Positions 1 through 4,898 are shown, counted from the stretch's first letter. The stretch is DNA of 5,058 nucleotides from Candidatus Methanoperedens sp. (GCA_028679855.1 JAJRAP010000041.1:1-5058), one strand, 5' to 3'. Made by a program: numbers and translations. Notes: generated from the letters alone by a model not told the origin.

Positions 1-71
1 GCTGTGGATACGCGCTTACGTACCATGAACGAGAAGCGGTCAAGTTCCTTGAAGAACGATGTGTCTATCAT
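1..71 (-). CDS. DUF58-like protein, N-terminal fragment (runs off left edge)
   Basis: Read on the minus strand from the ATG at 71-69, the frame is open to the window edge and begins MIDTSFFKELDRFSFMV, then RKRVST. A short LDRF/LDKF segment followed by a basic (K/R)(K/R)RV stretch is how archaeal DUF58 proteins start as I remember them. DUF58 proteins are partners of MoxR ATPases and are usually encoded directly after them, which matches the position downstream of the MoxR gene at 581-1528. A weak ribosome site, GTGA, lies 6 nt before the ATG. Only 23 full codons are visible, so the GRG and DWK-type DUF58 motifs cannot be checked. The opposite-strand frame over the same bases is less likely because it has no operon context. 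The family call rests on the N-terminus plus gene order. Confidence 0.7.
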   Translation of the reverse strand, partial: MIDTSFFKELDRFSFMVRKRVST

Positions 72-91
72 ATGATTTCACTTTTTTGATT

Positions 92-101
92 TGAAATTAT
101 T
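92..101. repeat. Left copy of 10-bp direct repeat (putative target-site duplication)
   Basis: TGAAATTATT occurs here and again at 576-585. The bases on either side of the two copies differ, so the match is exactly 10 bp. This copy directly abuts the first repeat word of the insert, AACCGCAGAT at 102. The target-site-duplication reading is an inference. Confidence 0.55.
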
Positions 102-155
102 AACCGCAGATGAACGCAGATAAACGCAGATACACTTGCAGATACACTTGCGATA
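102..155. repeat. Degenerate tandem words, AACGCAGATA type
   Basis: There are five successive imperfect units: AACCGCAGATG, AACGCAGATA, AACGCAGATA, CACTTGCAGATA and CACTTGCGATA. Inverted partial copies lie at 319-331 and 519-528. Words of this kind recur in intergenic DNA of many environmental archaeal and bacterial genomes (recollection, not searched). No function is known to me. Confidence 0.75.
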
Positions 156-174
156 CAATATGGAATGTAATAGA

Positions 175-211
175 ACACGGATTGCACGGATGACACGGAT
201 ACGCACGGATT
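175..211. repeat. Degenerate tandem words, CACGGAT type
   Basis: Four units share the core CACGGAT with spacers of two or three bases: ACACGGAT, TGCACGGAT, GACACGGAT and ACGCACGGAT. The period is 8 to 10 bp. The block is separated from the preceding word block by about 20 bp of unrelated AT-rich sequence. Confidence 0.75.
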
Positions 212-228
212 AAAGGTATTCGTGAAAA

Positions 229-260
229 ATCTTTGCGAACTTTGCGTTCTTTGCGGTGAA
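229..260. repeat. Degenerate tandem words, CTTTGCG type
   Basis: Three units with the core CTTTGCG follow each other at 9- and 10-bp steps: CTTTGCGAA, CTTTGCGTT, then CTTTGCGGTGAA. This is the third distinct short-word family in the same 160 bp. Confidence 0.7.
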
Positions 261-339
261 TTAATTAAATTGCTATCAATATCATCTACAAATATACGCT
301 GAATTCCCGATTCAATAAATCTGCGTTCATCAATGCCGA

Positions 340-510
340 AACCCTGCGGGTTCTCGACTCCGCGCACACGTATGCCATAGGGGGCATACGTCAAGGGTTG
401 CGCCCCTTGAGGACGCGCGTCCACGTATGCCAGTGCGCTGGCATACGTGTGCACGCAATCGACTGGCGTGACAGTCGACGTGGACACGCCCTCCAGAGGC
501 GTGACTCTGG
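340..510. repeat. Dense cluster of abutting perfect stem-loops
   Basis: Successive inverted repeats are: 340-352 (5-bp stem, loop TGC); 368-391 (9 bp, loop ATAGGG); 391-410 (7 bp, loop TTGCGC); 411-422 (perfect 12-nt palindrome GGACGCGCGTCC); 422-449 (12 bp, loop TGCG); 459-478 (7 bp, loop GCGTGA); and 493-510 (6 bp, loop GCGTGA), which competes with 485-503 (6 bp, 7-nt loop). From 368 to 449 every base lies in a stem or loop. The 9-mer ACGTATGCC occurs four times in alternating orientation (368, 383, 423, 440). This allows a second fold: 364-376 pairs with 440-452 over 13 bp, and 383-391 pairs with 423-431. Stems have different sequences, so this is not a simple tandem duplication. If the operon is transcribed through, the cluster would lie in the mRNA between the MoxR and DUF58 frames. 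Confidence 0.85.
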
Positions 511-574
511 GCACTTTTATCTGCGGTTTGTTTTTCGTTTCAATTGTTTGCATATTTTCGCGTTTCAATAAAAC

Positions 575-589
575 GTGAAATTATTTCAC
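575..589. repeat. Near-perfect palindrome over the MoxR stop codon
   Basis: GTGAAATTATTTCAC has 7-bp arms around a single central base. It overlaps both the right copy of the 10-bp direct repeat (576-585) and the MoxR stop codon (581-583, minus strand). It could be a preferred insertion target or a coincidence of AT-rich sequence. Confidence 0.6.
576..585. repeat. Right copy of 10-bp direct repeat (putative target-site duplication)
   Basis: TGAAATTATT matches 92-101 exactly. It includes the last bases of the MoxR gene, so if the duplication reading is correct the element landed at the stop codon without changing the MoxR protein. Confidence 0.55.
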
Positions 590-1528
590 ATTTTTCAAGA
601 TATCAGAAGTCACCTGATCAGTTGTCATTCCTTTTCGCTCTGACTCGAATGTAAGTATGATGCGGTGGCGAAGCACCGGATATGCCATGGCGTCGATATC
701 CTCTTCGCTCACATAATTCCGCCCGCTCATGAGCGCTCTTGCTTTTGCTGCAAGTATTATTCCTATCGAAGCGCGCGGGGATGCACCATATTCGATATTC
801 TCATTCTTTGCCCGAGTCGCAATAACGATATTAATGGCTCTGCTCTTGATGTCCTCTGCGATCGGCACATCGCGCGTGAGCTTCTGAAGATCCAGCACCT
901 CGTTCTTGGATATGACCTTGTTCACTGTAGGTACGATGTTCTTTGTATATCTGTTCACTATCTCTTTCTCATCCTCTCGTGTTGGATAATCCATCAATAT
1001 CTTAAGCAGGAACCTGTCAAGCTGCGCCTCAGGCAGTGGGTACGTTCCTTCCATCTCTATCGGGTTCTGTGTGGCAAGAACAAAGAAAGGCTTATCCAGC
1101 GGATATGTCTTATTGCCCACTGTGACCTGCTTTTCCTGCATTGATTCAAGCAAAGCGCTCTGCGTCTTGGGAGACGCCCTGTTTATCTCATCAGCAAGAA
1201 CGATATTCGAAAACACTGGTCCTTGCTCGAACCTGAACTGTTTTTTCCCGCCAATATCCTCTATAATATAAGTGCCCGTTATATCAGACGGCATCAGGTC
1301 AGGTGTACACTGTATCCTGCTGAATTTCAGGTCGAGAGCCTTTGAAACCGTGCTTATCATAAGGGTCTTTGCCAGTCCTGGATTGCTCTCAACGAGCGCG
1401 TGGCTGTTGCACATGATCGCTATCAATATCTGCTCCACGGCTTCGCGCTGCCCCACGATGACTTTTCCTATTTCATCAAATAGTTCTTTGAATATCCTGT
1501 TTGAGCTTGTATATGTCTCATTACTCAT
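581..1528 (-). CDS. MoxR-family AAA+ ATPase
   Basis: This is a 315-residue cytoplasmic AAA+ ATPase of the MoxR branch, thought to act as a chaperone that matures or remodels partner proteins encoded nearby. Visible motifs are: Walker A ESNPGLAKT (residues 47-55, catalytic K54 T55); Walker B IVLADEINRA (109-118, D113 E114); sensor 1 LATQNP (151-156); the LDRF segment with an arginine-finger candidate (170-173); and sensor 2 GASPR (248-252). An all-helical lid follows to about residue 307. Length and motif order are normal for the family. Ser48 replaces the first glycine of the classical P-loop, a position that already varies in MoxR proteins. The start is fixed by GAGAGGT 6 nt upstream of the ATG. 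The gene follows the membrane protein gene by 17 nt and precedes the DUF58-like gene, from which it is split by the repeat insert. The family is certain; the substrate is unknown. Confidence 0.95.
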   Translation of the reverse strand: MSNETYTSSNRIFKELFDEIGKVIVGQREAVEQILIAIMCNSHALVESNPGLAKTLMISTVSKALDLKFSRIQCTPDLMPSDITGTYIIEDIGGKKQFRFEQGPVFSNIVLADEINRASPKTQSALLESMQEKQVTVGNKTYPLDKPFFVLATQNPIEMEGTYPLPEAQLDRFLLKILMDYPTREDEKEIVNRYTKNIVPTVNKVISKNEVLDLQKLTRDVPIAEDIKSRAINIVIATRAKNENIEYGASPRASIGIILAAKARALMSGRNYVSEEDIDAMAYPVLRHRIILTFESERKGMTTDQVTSDILKNVK

Positions 1529-1545
1529 TCTTTTACCTCTCTTTT

Positions 1546-2424
1546 TTAGATCTTACTCCTTTCAACCGCATATTTATTGATGAGCTGCTTTTCAGTCTCC
1601 GTTTTTTTCATAAGGAAGCTGTATCCGCCATCAGATACGTTGGAACCCAGAATGTCCACCGGGAATGCTGATGATTTAATGAACTGGTTCTGGGTCTGGC
1701 TTACATCCTTCAGTTCATAACCTGATTCATAGCCAGGAAAGATGGCAAGGTCGATGTTCTTGCCTTCAATTGTAGCGATCTTTGGCTTTCCTTTGATGTT
1801 CCCTCCCCCATCTTCACCTGCTTTATCGAAATCCTCCGGGCGCCCTGCCATGTCCATGGTTTCGTTCCCACCTTTTTCACCGTTTCCTGTTATCGTGTTG
1901 CTTATATCTTCAATTGTTTGTACGGGTATCGCATATGTCCCTGGGTTCTGAGCAATAATCACAGTTCCTGAAAGGAAAATGACGGTAATAACAAGTCTTG
2001 AGATCAGGTTTCCCGTTGTCAGGATATGTGCTGATGATACTTTATCAAGCCCCCCCGACACCTCGCTTTTCAGAGCATCCAGGATTATGTTGCTCTCATC
2101 CCTGTTATCATATGCTGTCCTGAGTTTCTCTTTCAATTCCGAGTATTTTTTTTCAATTAATAGATACAGGTTTATTTTCCTGTCTTTTCTGTGAAGTAAA
2201 AAAGCGATGCCGGCACCAATGAACAAAGCCAGCGCCAGAGGAATGAAGTTTACTTGAAATGGAATGTAGAAGGTGGTCTTGTTCAGGAAATATTCCAGGT
2301 TGACAACAATAAATAATGAGTAAAATATGCTGAAAATGGCGACCACATCGAGTAAGAAAAGAAGCTTCATCCGGCTGAATATCCCGGACTTTAGTTTCTG
2401 GAGCTTGACTAAAAATTCGTCCAT
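1546..2424 (-). CDS. Membrane protein of the MoxR operon, three predicted helices
   Basis: This 292-residue protein has hydrophobic helices at about 21-43, 59-78 and 141-159. A charged, helix-prone loop lies between the second and third helices (79-140; IEKKYSELKEKLRTAYDN is part of it). After helix 3 comes a flexible Gly/Asp/Glu/Asn-rich linker (about 178-210), then a soluble C-terminal segment (about 215-292) with a possible beta core (PKIATIEGKNIDLAIFPGYE). It resembles the membrane proteins encoded just before MoxR in haloarchaea and methanogens (possibly those called DUF7502), but that name is from memory and uncertain. As first gene of the operon it may be a membrane anchor or a client of the ATPase. 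The start is supported by a GGTGA ribosome site 4 nt before the ATG. Real gene: near certain. Function: unknown. Confidence 0.85.
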   Translation of the reverse strand: MDEFLVKLQKLKSGIFSRMKLLFLLDVVAIFSIFYSLFIVVNLEYFLNKTTFYIPFQVNFIPLALALFIGAGIAFLLHRKDRKINLYLLIEKKYSELKEKLRTAYDNRDESNIILDALKSEVSGGLDKVSSAHILTTGNLISRLVITVIFLSGTVIIAQNPGTYAIPVQTIEDISNTITGNGEKGGNETMDMAGRPEDFDKAGEDGGGNIKGKPKIATIEGKNIDLAIFPGYESGYELKDVSQTQNQFIKSSAFPVDILGSNVSDGGYSFLMKKTETEKQLINKYAVERSKI

Positions 2425-2428
2425 TCAG

Positions 2429-2433
2429 TCACC
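2429..2433 (-). promoter_or_regulatory. Ribosome binding site GGTGA of the operon's first gene
   Basis: On the minus strand AAGGTGACTGAATG places GGTGA, the complement of the archaeal 16S rRNA tail, 4 nt before the start codon. It decides the start of the membrane protein gene. Confidence 0.75.
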
Positions 2434-2455
2434 TTCCCTGACTTTATTAACCTTA

Positions 2456-2463
2456 TTTATATT
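2456..2463 (-). promoter_or_regulatory. Candidate TATA box for the leftward operon
   Basis: AATATAAA on the minus strand (TTTATATT on plus) is the best TATA-like sequence upstream of the operon, centred about 36 bp before the ATG. A start of transcription about 25 bp on would give a leader of roughly 10 nt that barely covers the ribosome site. The box reads well on either strand, so its direction is not certain. Confidence 0.4.
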
Positions 2464-2541
2464 AAGTCTTGGGATAATCGAAAGGTTTTTCTATCCTTAA
2501 CCTTATTTCTGACCTCATCCCAGGGTGTCAGGCGGCTGTTT

Positions 2542-2557
2542 CCGAAGGATAGATATA
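2542..2557 (+). promoter_or_regulatory. Candidate BRE/TATA promoter of tRNA-Phe
   Basis: CCGAAGGATAGATATA combines a purine-rich BRE-like stretch with a TATA-like core (AGATATA at 2551-2557). The core is about 30 bp before the first base of the tRNA, the usual archaeal spacing. Confidence 0.5.
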
Positions 2558-2586
2558 CGATGCCGACGATGATTAGTCCCGTGTGT

Positions 2587-2660
2587 GCCCAGATAGCTCA
2601 GCCTGGGAGAGCGCTGCGCTGAAGACGCAGATGTCCCCGGTTCAAGTCCGGGTCTGGGCA
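2587..2660 (+). tRNA. tRNA-Phe (anticodon GAA)
   Basis: A complete cloverleaf can be folded. The acceptor stem is GCCCAGA (2587-2593) with TCTGGGC (2653-2659) and discriminator A2660. The D stem is GCTC/GAGC (2596-2599, 2609-2612). The anticodon stem is CTGCG/CGCAG (2614-2618, 2626-2630) around loop CTGAAGA, giving anticodon GAA at 2621-2623. The variable loop is ATGTC, and the T stem is CCCGG/CCGGG (2636-2640, 2648-2652) with loop TTCAAGT. All stems are fully paired, there is no intron, and CCA is not encoded, which is common in archaea. GAA reads both phenylalanine codons. The gene appears to be transcribed alone, rightward, divergent from the MoxR operon. Confidence 0.97.
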
Positions 2661-2666
2661 TCAACC

Positions 2667-2670
2667 TTTT
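2667..2670 (+). terminator. T-run after tRNA-Phe
   Basis: TTTT begins 7 nt after the tRNA 3' end. Short T-runs serve as archaeal terminators, so this is the likely stop for the tRNA transcript, though it is short. Confidence 0.35.
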
Positions 2671-2677
2671 CCGATGA

Positions 2678-2836
2678 TTTGAAAGACCAAGAAAAGAACT
2701 CCAGGATATCGCGGATGAATCAGGGCAGTCCTCAATAGTGGAAGGTAAAGCAGGATTGACATCCAGACAGAAGAAGATCTTGGAGAAAACAATGCACAGG
2801 CATGATGAAGCGTTCAAGAGATTGGCAAAGATGTAG
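2678..2836 (+). pseudogene. Start-less open frame after tRNA-Phe, probable gene remnant
   Basis: The frame is open for 52 codons from just after an in-frame TGA (2675-2677) to a TAG at 2834-2836. It reads like a real hydrophilic helical protein: FERPRKELQDIADESG, then later LTSRQKKILEKTMHRHDEAF and KRLAKM. There is no ATG or TTG near its beginning. The only upstream ATG (2674) is in another frame and hits a stop after two codons; loss of a single base there would join it to this frame. An internal GTG (2738) could start a 32-residue product but has no ribosome site. The closeness to the tRNA 3' end (17 nt) fits debris from an element integrated at the tRNA, but no integrase is present. The family is not recognised. 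Chance openness is possible. Confidence 0.35.
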
Positions 2837-2927
2837 CCTTGGCTTTTTCTCTAAATGATTCTTCATCTGGATTTTTATCTACCTCCTCTTTAATTTCTTT
2901 AGTTAATTTAATAACCTCACAGGAATT
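2814..2927 (-). other. Start-less minus-strand open frame, Lys/Glu-rich, doubtful
   Basis: Between two stops there are 37 open codons, including VIKLTKEIKEEVDKNPDEES and FREKAKATSLPIS. There is no ATG, GTG or TTG start. Its end overlaps the end of the plus-strand remnant at 2678-2836. The plus strand here is pyrimidine-rich, which by itself makes the complement read as Lys/Glu codons, so the protein-like look may be compositional. The same stretch must also hold the start signals of the dehydrogenase gene at 2959. Confidence 0.2.
2904..2914 (+). promoter_or_regulatory. Candidate TATA region of the dehydrogenase-flpA operon
   Basis: TAATTTAATAA is the most TATA-like stretch upstream of the dehydrogenase start, about 50 bp before the ATG, which would leave a leader of roughly 20 to 25 nt. 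The match to the archaeal consensus is loose. Confidence 0.3.
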
Positions 2928-2945
2928 CTAAGGGGAATATCATTC

Positions 2946-2951
2946 AAGAGG
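2946..2951 (+). promoter_or_regulatory. Ribosome binding site AAGAGG of the dehydrogenase gene
   Basis: AAGAGG lies 7 nt before the ATG at 2959 and supports that start. The protein also begins with the family's expected N-terminal strand ([13 protein letters not shown]) right after it. Confidence 0.6.
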
Positions 2952-2958
2952 AAAACAC

Positions 2959-4086
2959 ATGACACAATACAAAATCCCGGTTATCCCTGGCGACGGGATA
3001 GGTCCCGAGATCATAAGAGAAGGACGCAAGGCGCTTGAAGCAGCGGGCGAGCGGTTCGGTTTCGACATAGATTGGATTGAATATCCGCACGGCGCAGACC
3101 ACTATCTTGAGACGGGAGAATTGATCTCCGAAAATACTCTCAAGGAACTTTCGAAATACAGAGCCATCTATTTTGGCTCCATCGGAGATGACAGGATCAA
3201 GCCAGGGATACTGGAAAAGGGTATCCTCCTTTCTACCCGCTTTTATCTTGACGAATATGTCAACCTGCGCCCTGTTAAACTGCTGGATGGTGTATGGACG
3301 CCACTCAAGGACAAGACCCCGAAAGACATTGATTTCGTAGTAGTGCGCGAGAATACCGAAGATTTCTATATAGGCATAGGCGGGCGCGCTAAAAAGGGAA
3401 AAAGCAAGAAGAAGCTTGAAGTCATGCGTAACCTGTACAATGTGAAATTCGGGCTAGATATAGACTCTGACAGTGATGAGATAGGCTACCAGCTGGGACT
3501 CATCAGTAAGGAAGGCACTCGAAGGGTGATCCGCTACGCTTTTGAGCTTGCAAAAAACAGGAAAAAACACCTGTCGTCAGTTGATAAGGCGAACGTTCTG
3601 TCGGATATATACGGTTTCTGGAGAGAGGAGTTCACATCAGTCGGCCGCGAATACCCTGATGTAAAGACGGATTTCAATTTCGTGGATGCTATAACCATGT
3701 GGTTCGTTAAGAACCCCGAGTGGTTCGATACTGTAGTTGCGCCCAACATGTTCGGGGACATAATCACAGACCTTGGCGCGATGATCCAGGGCGGTCTTGG
3801 TCTTGCTCCAGGCGGGAACATTAATCCTGAAGGCACGAGCATGTTCGAGCCCATACACGGAAGCGCGCCGAAATATAAAGGGTTGAACAAGGTGAACCCC
3901 ATAGCCACCATCTGGGCAGGAGCGCTGCTTCTTGACCAGATAGGTGAAACGGAAGCCTCGTCCGCAATTGTCAGGGCGATTGAGCAGAATATTGTAAATG
4001 GAAAAGTGAAAACATACGACATGGGTGGGTCAAATACGACCTCTGATGTCGGGGACGATATTGCGCGGTTGATAAAGGAAAGTTAA
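2959..4086 (+). CDS. Isocitrate/isopropylmalate dehydrogenase family protein
   Basis: This 375-residue cytoplasmic beta-decarboxylating dehydrogenase oxidises a 2-hydroxy acid and removes the beta-carboxylate as CO2, using NAD(P)+ and Mg/Mn. Seen: N-terminal [13 protein letters not shown] (6-18); substrate-carboxylate arginines R94, R104 (NLRPV) and R130 (VVRENTED); catalytic K210 (DKANV) with Y137 as probable acid; metal aspartates D243, D267 (MFGDI) and D271; and the nucleotide loop HGSAPKYKG (300-308). L90 L91 before R94 fit the hydrophobic pocket of LeuB-type enzymes, and the Ser/Asn pair of isocitrate dehydrogenase is absent there. YVNLRPVKL and [10 protein letters not shown] recall the tartrate/D-malate dehydrogenase branch. 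A linker longer than usual (about 143-185) follows the ENTE motif. The substrate is therefore open: isopropylmalate (leucine), a homoisocitrate homologue, or D-malate/tartrate. It is first in an operon with flpA, 10 nt away. Family certain, substrate not. Confidence 0.93.
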   Translation: MTQYKIPVIPGDGIGPEIIREGRKALEAAGERFGFDIDWIEYPHGADHYLETGELISENTLKELSKYRAIYFGSIGDDRIKPGILEKGILLSTRFYLDEYVNLRPVKLLDGVWTPLKDKTPKDIDFVVVRENTEDFYIGIGGRAKKGKSKKKLEVMRNLYNVKFGLDIDSDSDEIGYQLGLISKEGTRRVIRYAFELAKNRKKHLSSVDKANVLSDIYGFWREEFTSVGREYPDVKTDFNFVDAITMWFVKNPEWFDTVVAPNMFGDIITDLGAMIQGGLGLAPGGNINPEGTSMFEPIHGSAPKYKGLNKVNPIATIWAGALLLDQIGETEASSAIVRAIEQNIVNGKVKTYDMGGSNTTSDVGDDIARLIKES

Positions 4087-4096
4087 GAAATGAAAA

Positions 4097-4774
4097 ATGG
4101 AAGAGATTAATCTAATACCAAACAGACTTTACAACGTTTTTTCTTTTTTTGCCAAGGATGGTTCAAAAAGATTAGTCACAAAAGCTCTTGTTCCCGTAGT
4201 GCAGGGTGAAAAGACCATAAAAGTCGGGAAAGAAAAATACCGCATCTGGGATCCGTTCCACAGCAAGCTTGCTGCCCTTCTTATTAAAGGGGTATTCATA
4301 CCTCTAAGAAAGGAGTCCTCAGTGCTGTATCTCGGTGCTGCCAACGGGACAACGGCAAGCCATGTATCGGATATTGTTTCTGATGGGACGGTCTTTGCTG
4401 TGGAATTCTCACCCCGCGCAATGAAAGACCTTATCCGCACCAGCACCACCAGAATGAACCTTATACCGATACTTGCGGATGCCAGGCATCCAGAGGTATA
4501 CAGAAATATGGTAACACAGGTTGACCTTATATATCAGGACGTTGCCCAGCGCGAGCAGGCAGTGCTAGCGATCAGAAATGCTGAACTTTTCCTCAAGAAA
4601 GGGGGGTTACTTGTCCTTATTATAAAATCAAGGAGCATCGATTCTGTTAAAAATACGGATGAAGTGAGCCATATCGAGATAAATAAGTTGAGGGAGTGTT
4701 TCGATGTTAAGGAGCTAATAAATTTAGAGCCTTTCCATTCTGACCATTGCGCAGTCATGGCAAAATATTATTGA
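4097..4774 (+). CDS. flpA: Fibrillarin-like rRNA/tRNA 2'-O-methyltransferase FlpA
   Basis: FlpA is the catalytic subunit of archaeal box C/D RNPs. It transfers methyl from S-adenosylmethionine to ribose 2'-OH of rRNA and tRNA at sites chosen by C/D guide RNAs, working with Nop5 and L7Ae. The 225-residue length is normal. The N-terminal small domain (1-50) leads into YRIWDPFHSKLAA (48-60). The SAM site follows: VLYLGAANGTTASHVSDIV (76-94), AVEFSP (101-106), ILADAR (125-130) and the catalytic region YQDVAQ (146-151, D148), then IIKSRS (175-180, K177). GAANGTT carries Asn where Ser is commoner, and PFHSK has His where Arg is commoner; both are minor. An ATG at 4090 is out of frame and stops after six codons, so 4097 is the start, although no strong ribosome site is seen. 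It probably shares the dehydrogenase transcript. nop5, often adjacent, is not in the window. Confidence 0.95.
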   Translation: MEEINLIPNRLYNVFSFFAKDGSKRLVTKALVPVVQGEKTIKVGKEKYRIWDPFHSKLAALLIKGVFIPLRKESSVLYLGAANGTTASHVSDIVSDGTVFAVEFSPRAMKDLIRTSTTRMNLIPILADARHPEVYRNMVTQVDLIYQDVAQREQAVLAIRNAELFLKKGGLLVLIIKSRSIDSVKNTDEVSHIEINKLRECFDVKELINLEPFHSDHCAVMAKYY

Positions 4775-4892
4775 TGCATATCTTCCTTTATCTCAAGAAT
4801 AGCGGGAACGCCTTTGTTTAACTGTTCCAGAGTTAGAATCGTGGCAAATGTCTGGGTATCTCCAATTTCACCTTTATACTCTTCAGAGATGA

Positions 4893-4898
4893 TTTTTT
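4893..4898 (+). terminator. T6 run, weak candidate terminator for flpA
   Basis: TTTTTT lies about 120 nt after the flpA stop and is the first long T-run in that direction. It falls inside the minus-strand frame, so it may be incidental. Confidence 0.2.

Larger units (their letters stand above)
102..575. mobile_element. Repeat-packed non-coding insert between the MoxR and DUF58-like genes
   Basis: This stretch of 474 bp contains no credible gene. It is bracketed by TGAAATTATT direct repeats. It carries three sets of short degenerate tandem words (102-155, 175-211, 229-260) and a high-GC cluster of stem-loops (340-510). The opening word AACCGCAGAT recurs inverted at 519-528 (ATCTGCGGTT), and GATGAACGCAGAT at 109-121 recurs inverted at 319-331, so copies of one word bracket sub-blocks. 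Another direct repeat, CGTTTCAAT, occurs at 536-544 and 561-569. Deleting the insert with one flanking copy leaves 25 nt between the MoxR stop and the DUF58 start, ordinary operon spacing. No transposase is present, so it would have to be mobilised in trans or be a passive pile-up of repeats. The right-hand inverted word lies 47 bp inside the right direct repeat, so it is not a textbook terminal-inverted-repeat element. Confidence 0.5.

Noticed and set aside
3..89. Plus-strand frame reading GYALTYHEREAVKFLEER, a possible C-terminus
   Set aside because: It is codon-aligned with the DUF58-like frame on the other strand, which has an ATG, a family-like N-terminus and operon context. The plus reading is its complement shadow.
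102..260. CRISPR array
   Set aside because: Periods are 8 to 12 bp, units are degenerate, and there are no unique spacers of 30 bp or cas genes.
68..568. Minus-strand 166-codon open frame across the repeat block
   Set aside because: It translates short-word repeats and hairpin arms into Ser/Val/Ala-rich strings, has no recognisable domain, overlaps the start of the DUF58-like gene, and lies in DNA better explained as repeats.
493..580. Intrinsic terminator for the MoxR gene formed by the last hairpin
   Set aside because: On the minus strand the hairpin is not followed by a T-run, and it belongs to the larger cluster.
665..2194. Several plus-strand open frames of 66-159 codons
   Set aside because: All lie antisense to the MoxR and membrane protein genes, which have strong motif or membrane-helix evidence. 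The plus frames have none.
2447..2508. Direct repeat TTAACCTTATTT at 2447-2458 and 2497-2508
   Set aside because: A single 12-bp AT-rich pair 50 bp apart in a promoter region. It could be an operator pair, but there is no further support.
2567..2679. CGATGATT at 2567-2574 and 2672-2679 as attachment-site repeats around the tRNA
   Set aside because: Eight bp is too short to mean much. Integration sites normally duplicate part of the tRNA 3' end, and no such duplicate is present.
2515..2817. Minus-strand 100-codon open frame over the tRNA
   Set aside because: The internal string PRPGLEPGTSASSAQ is the familiar false translation of the antisense of a tRNA gene.
3534..4758. Minus-strand open frames of 73-162 codons
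   Set aside because: They are antisense shadows of the dehydrogenase and fibrillarin genes, with no independent support.
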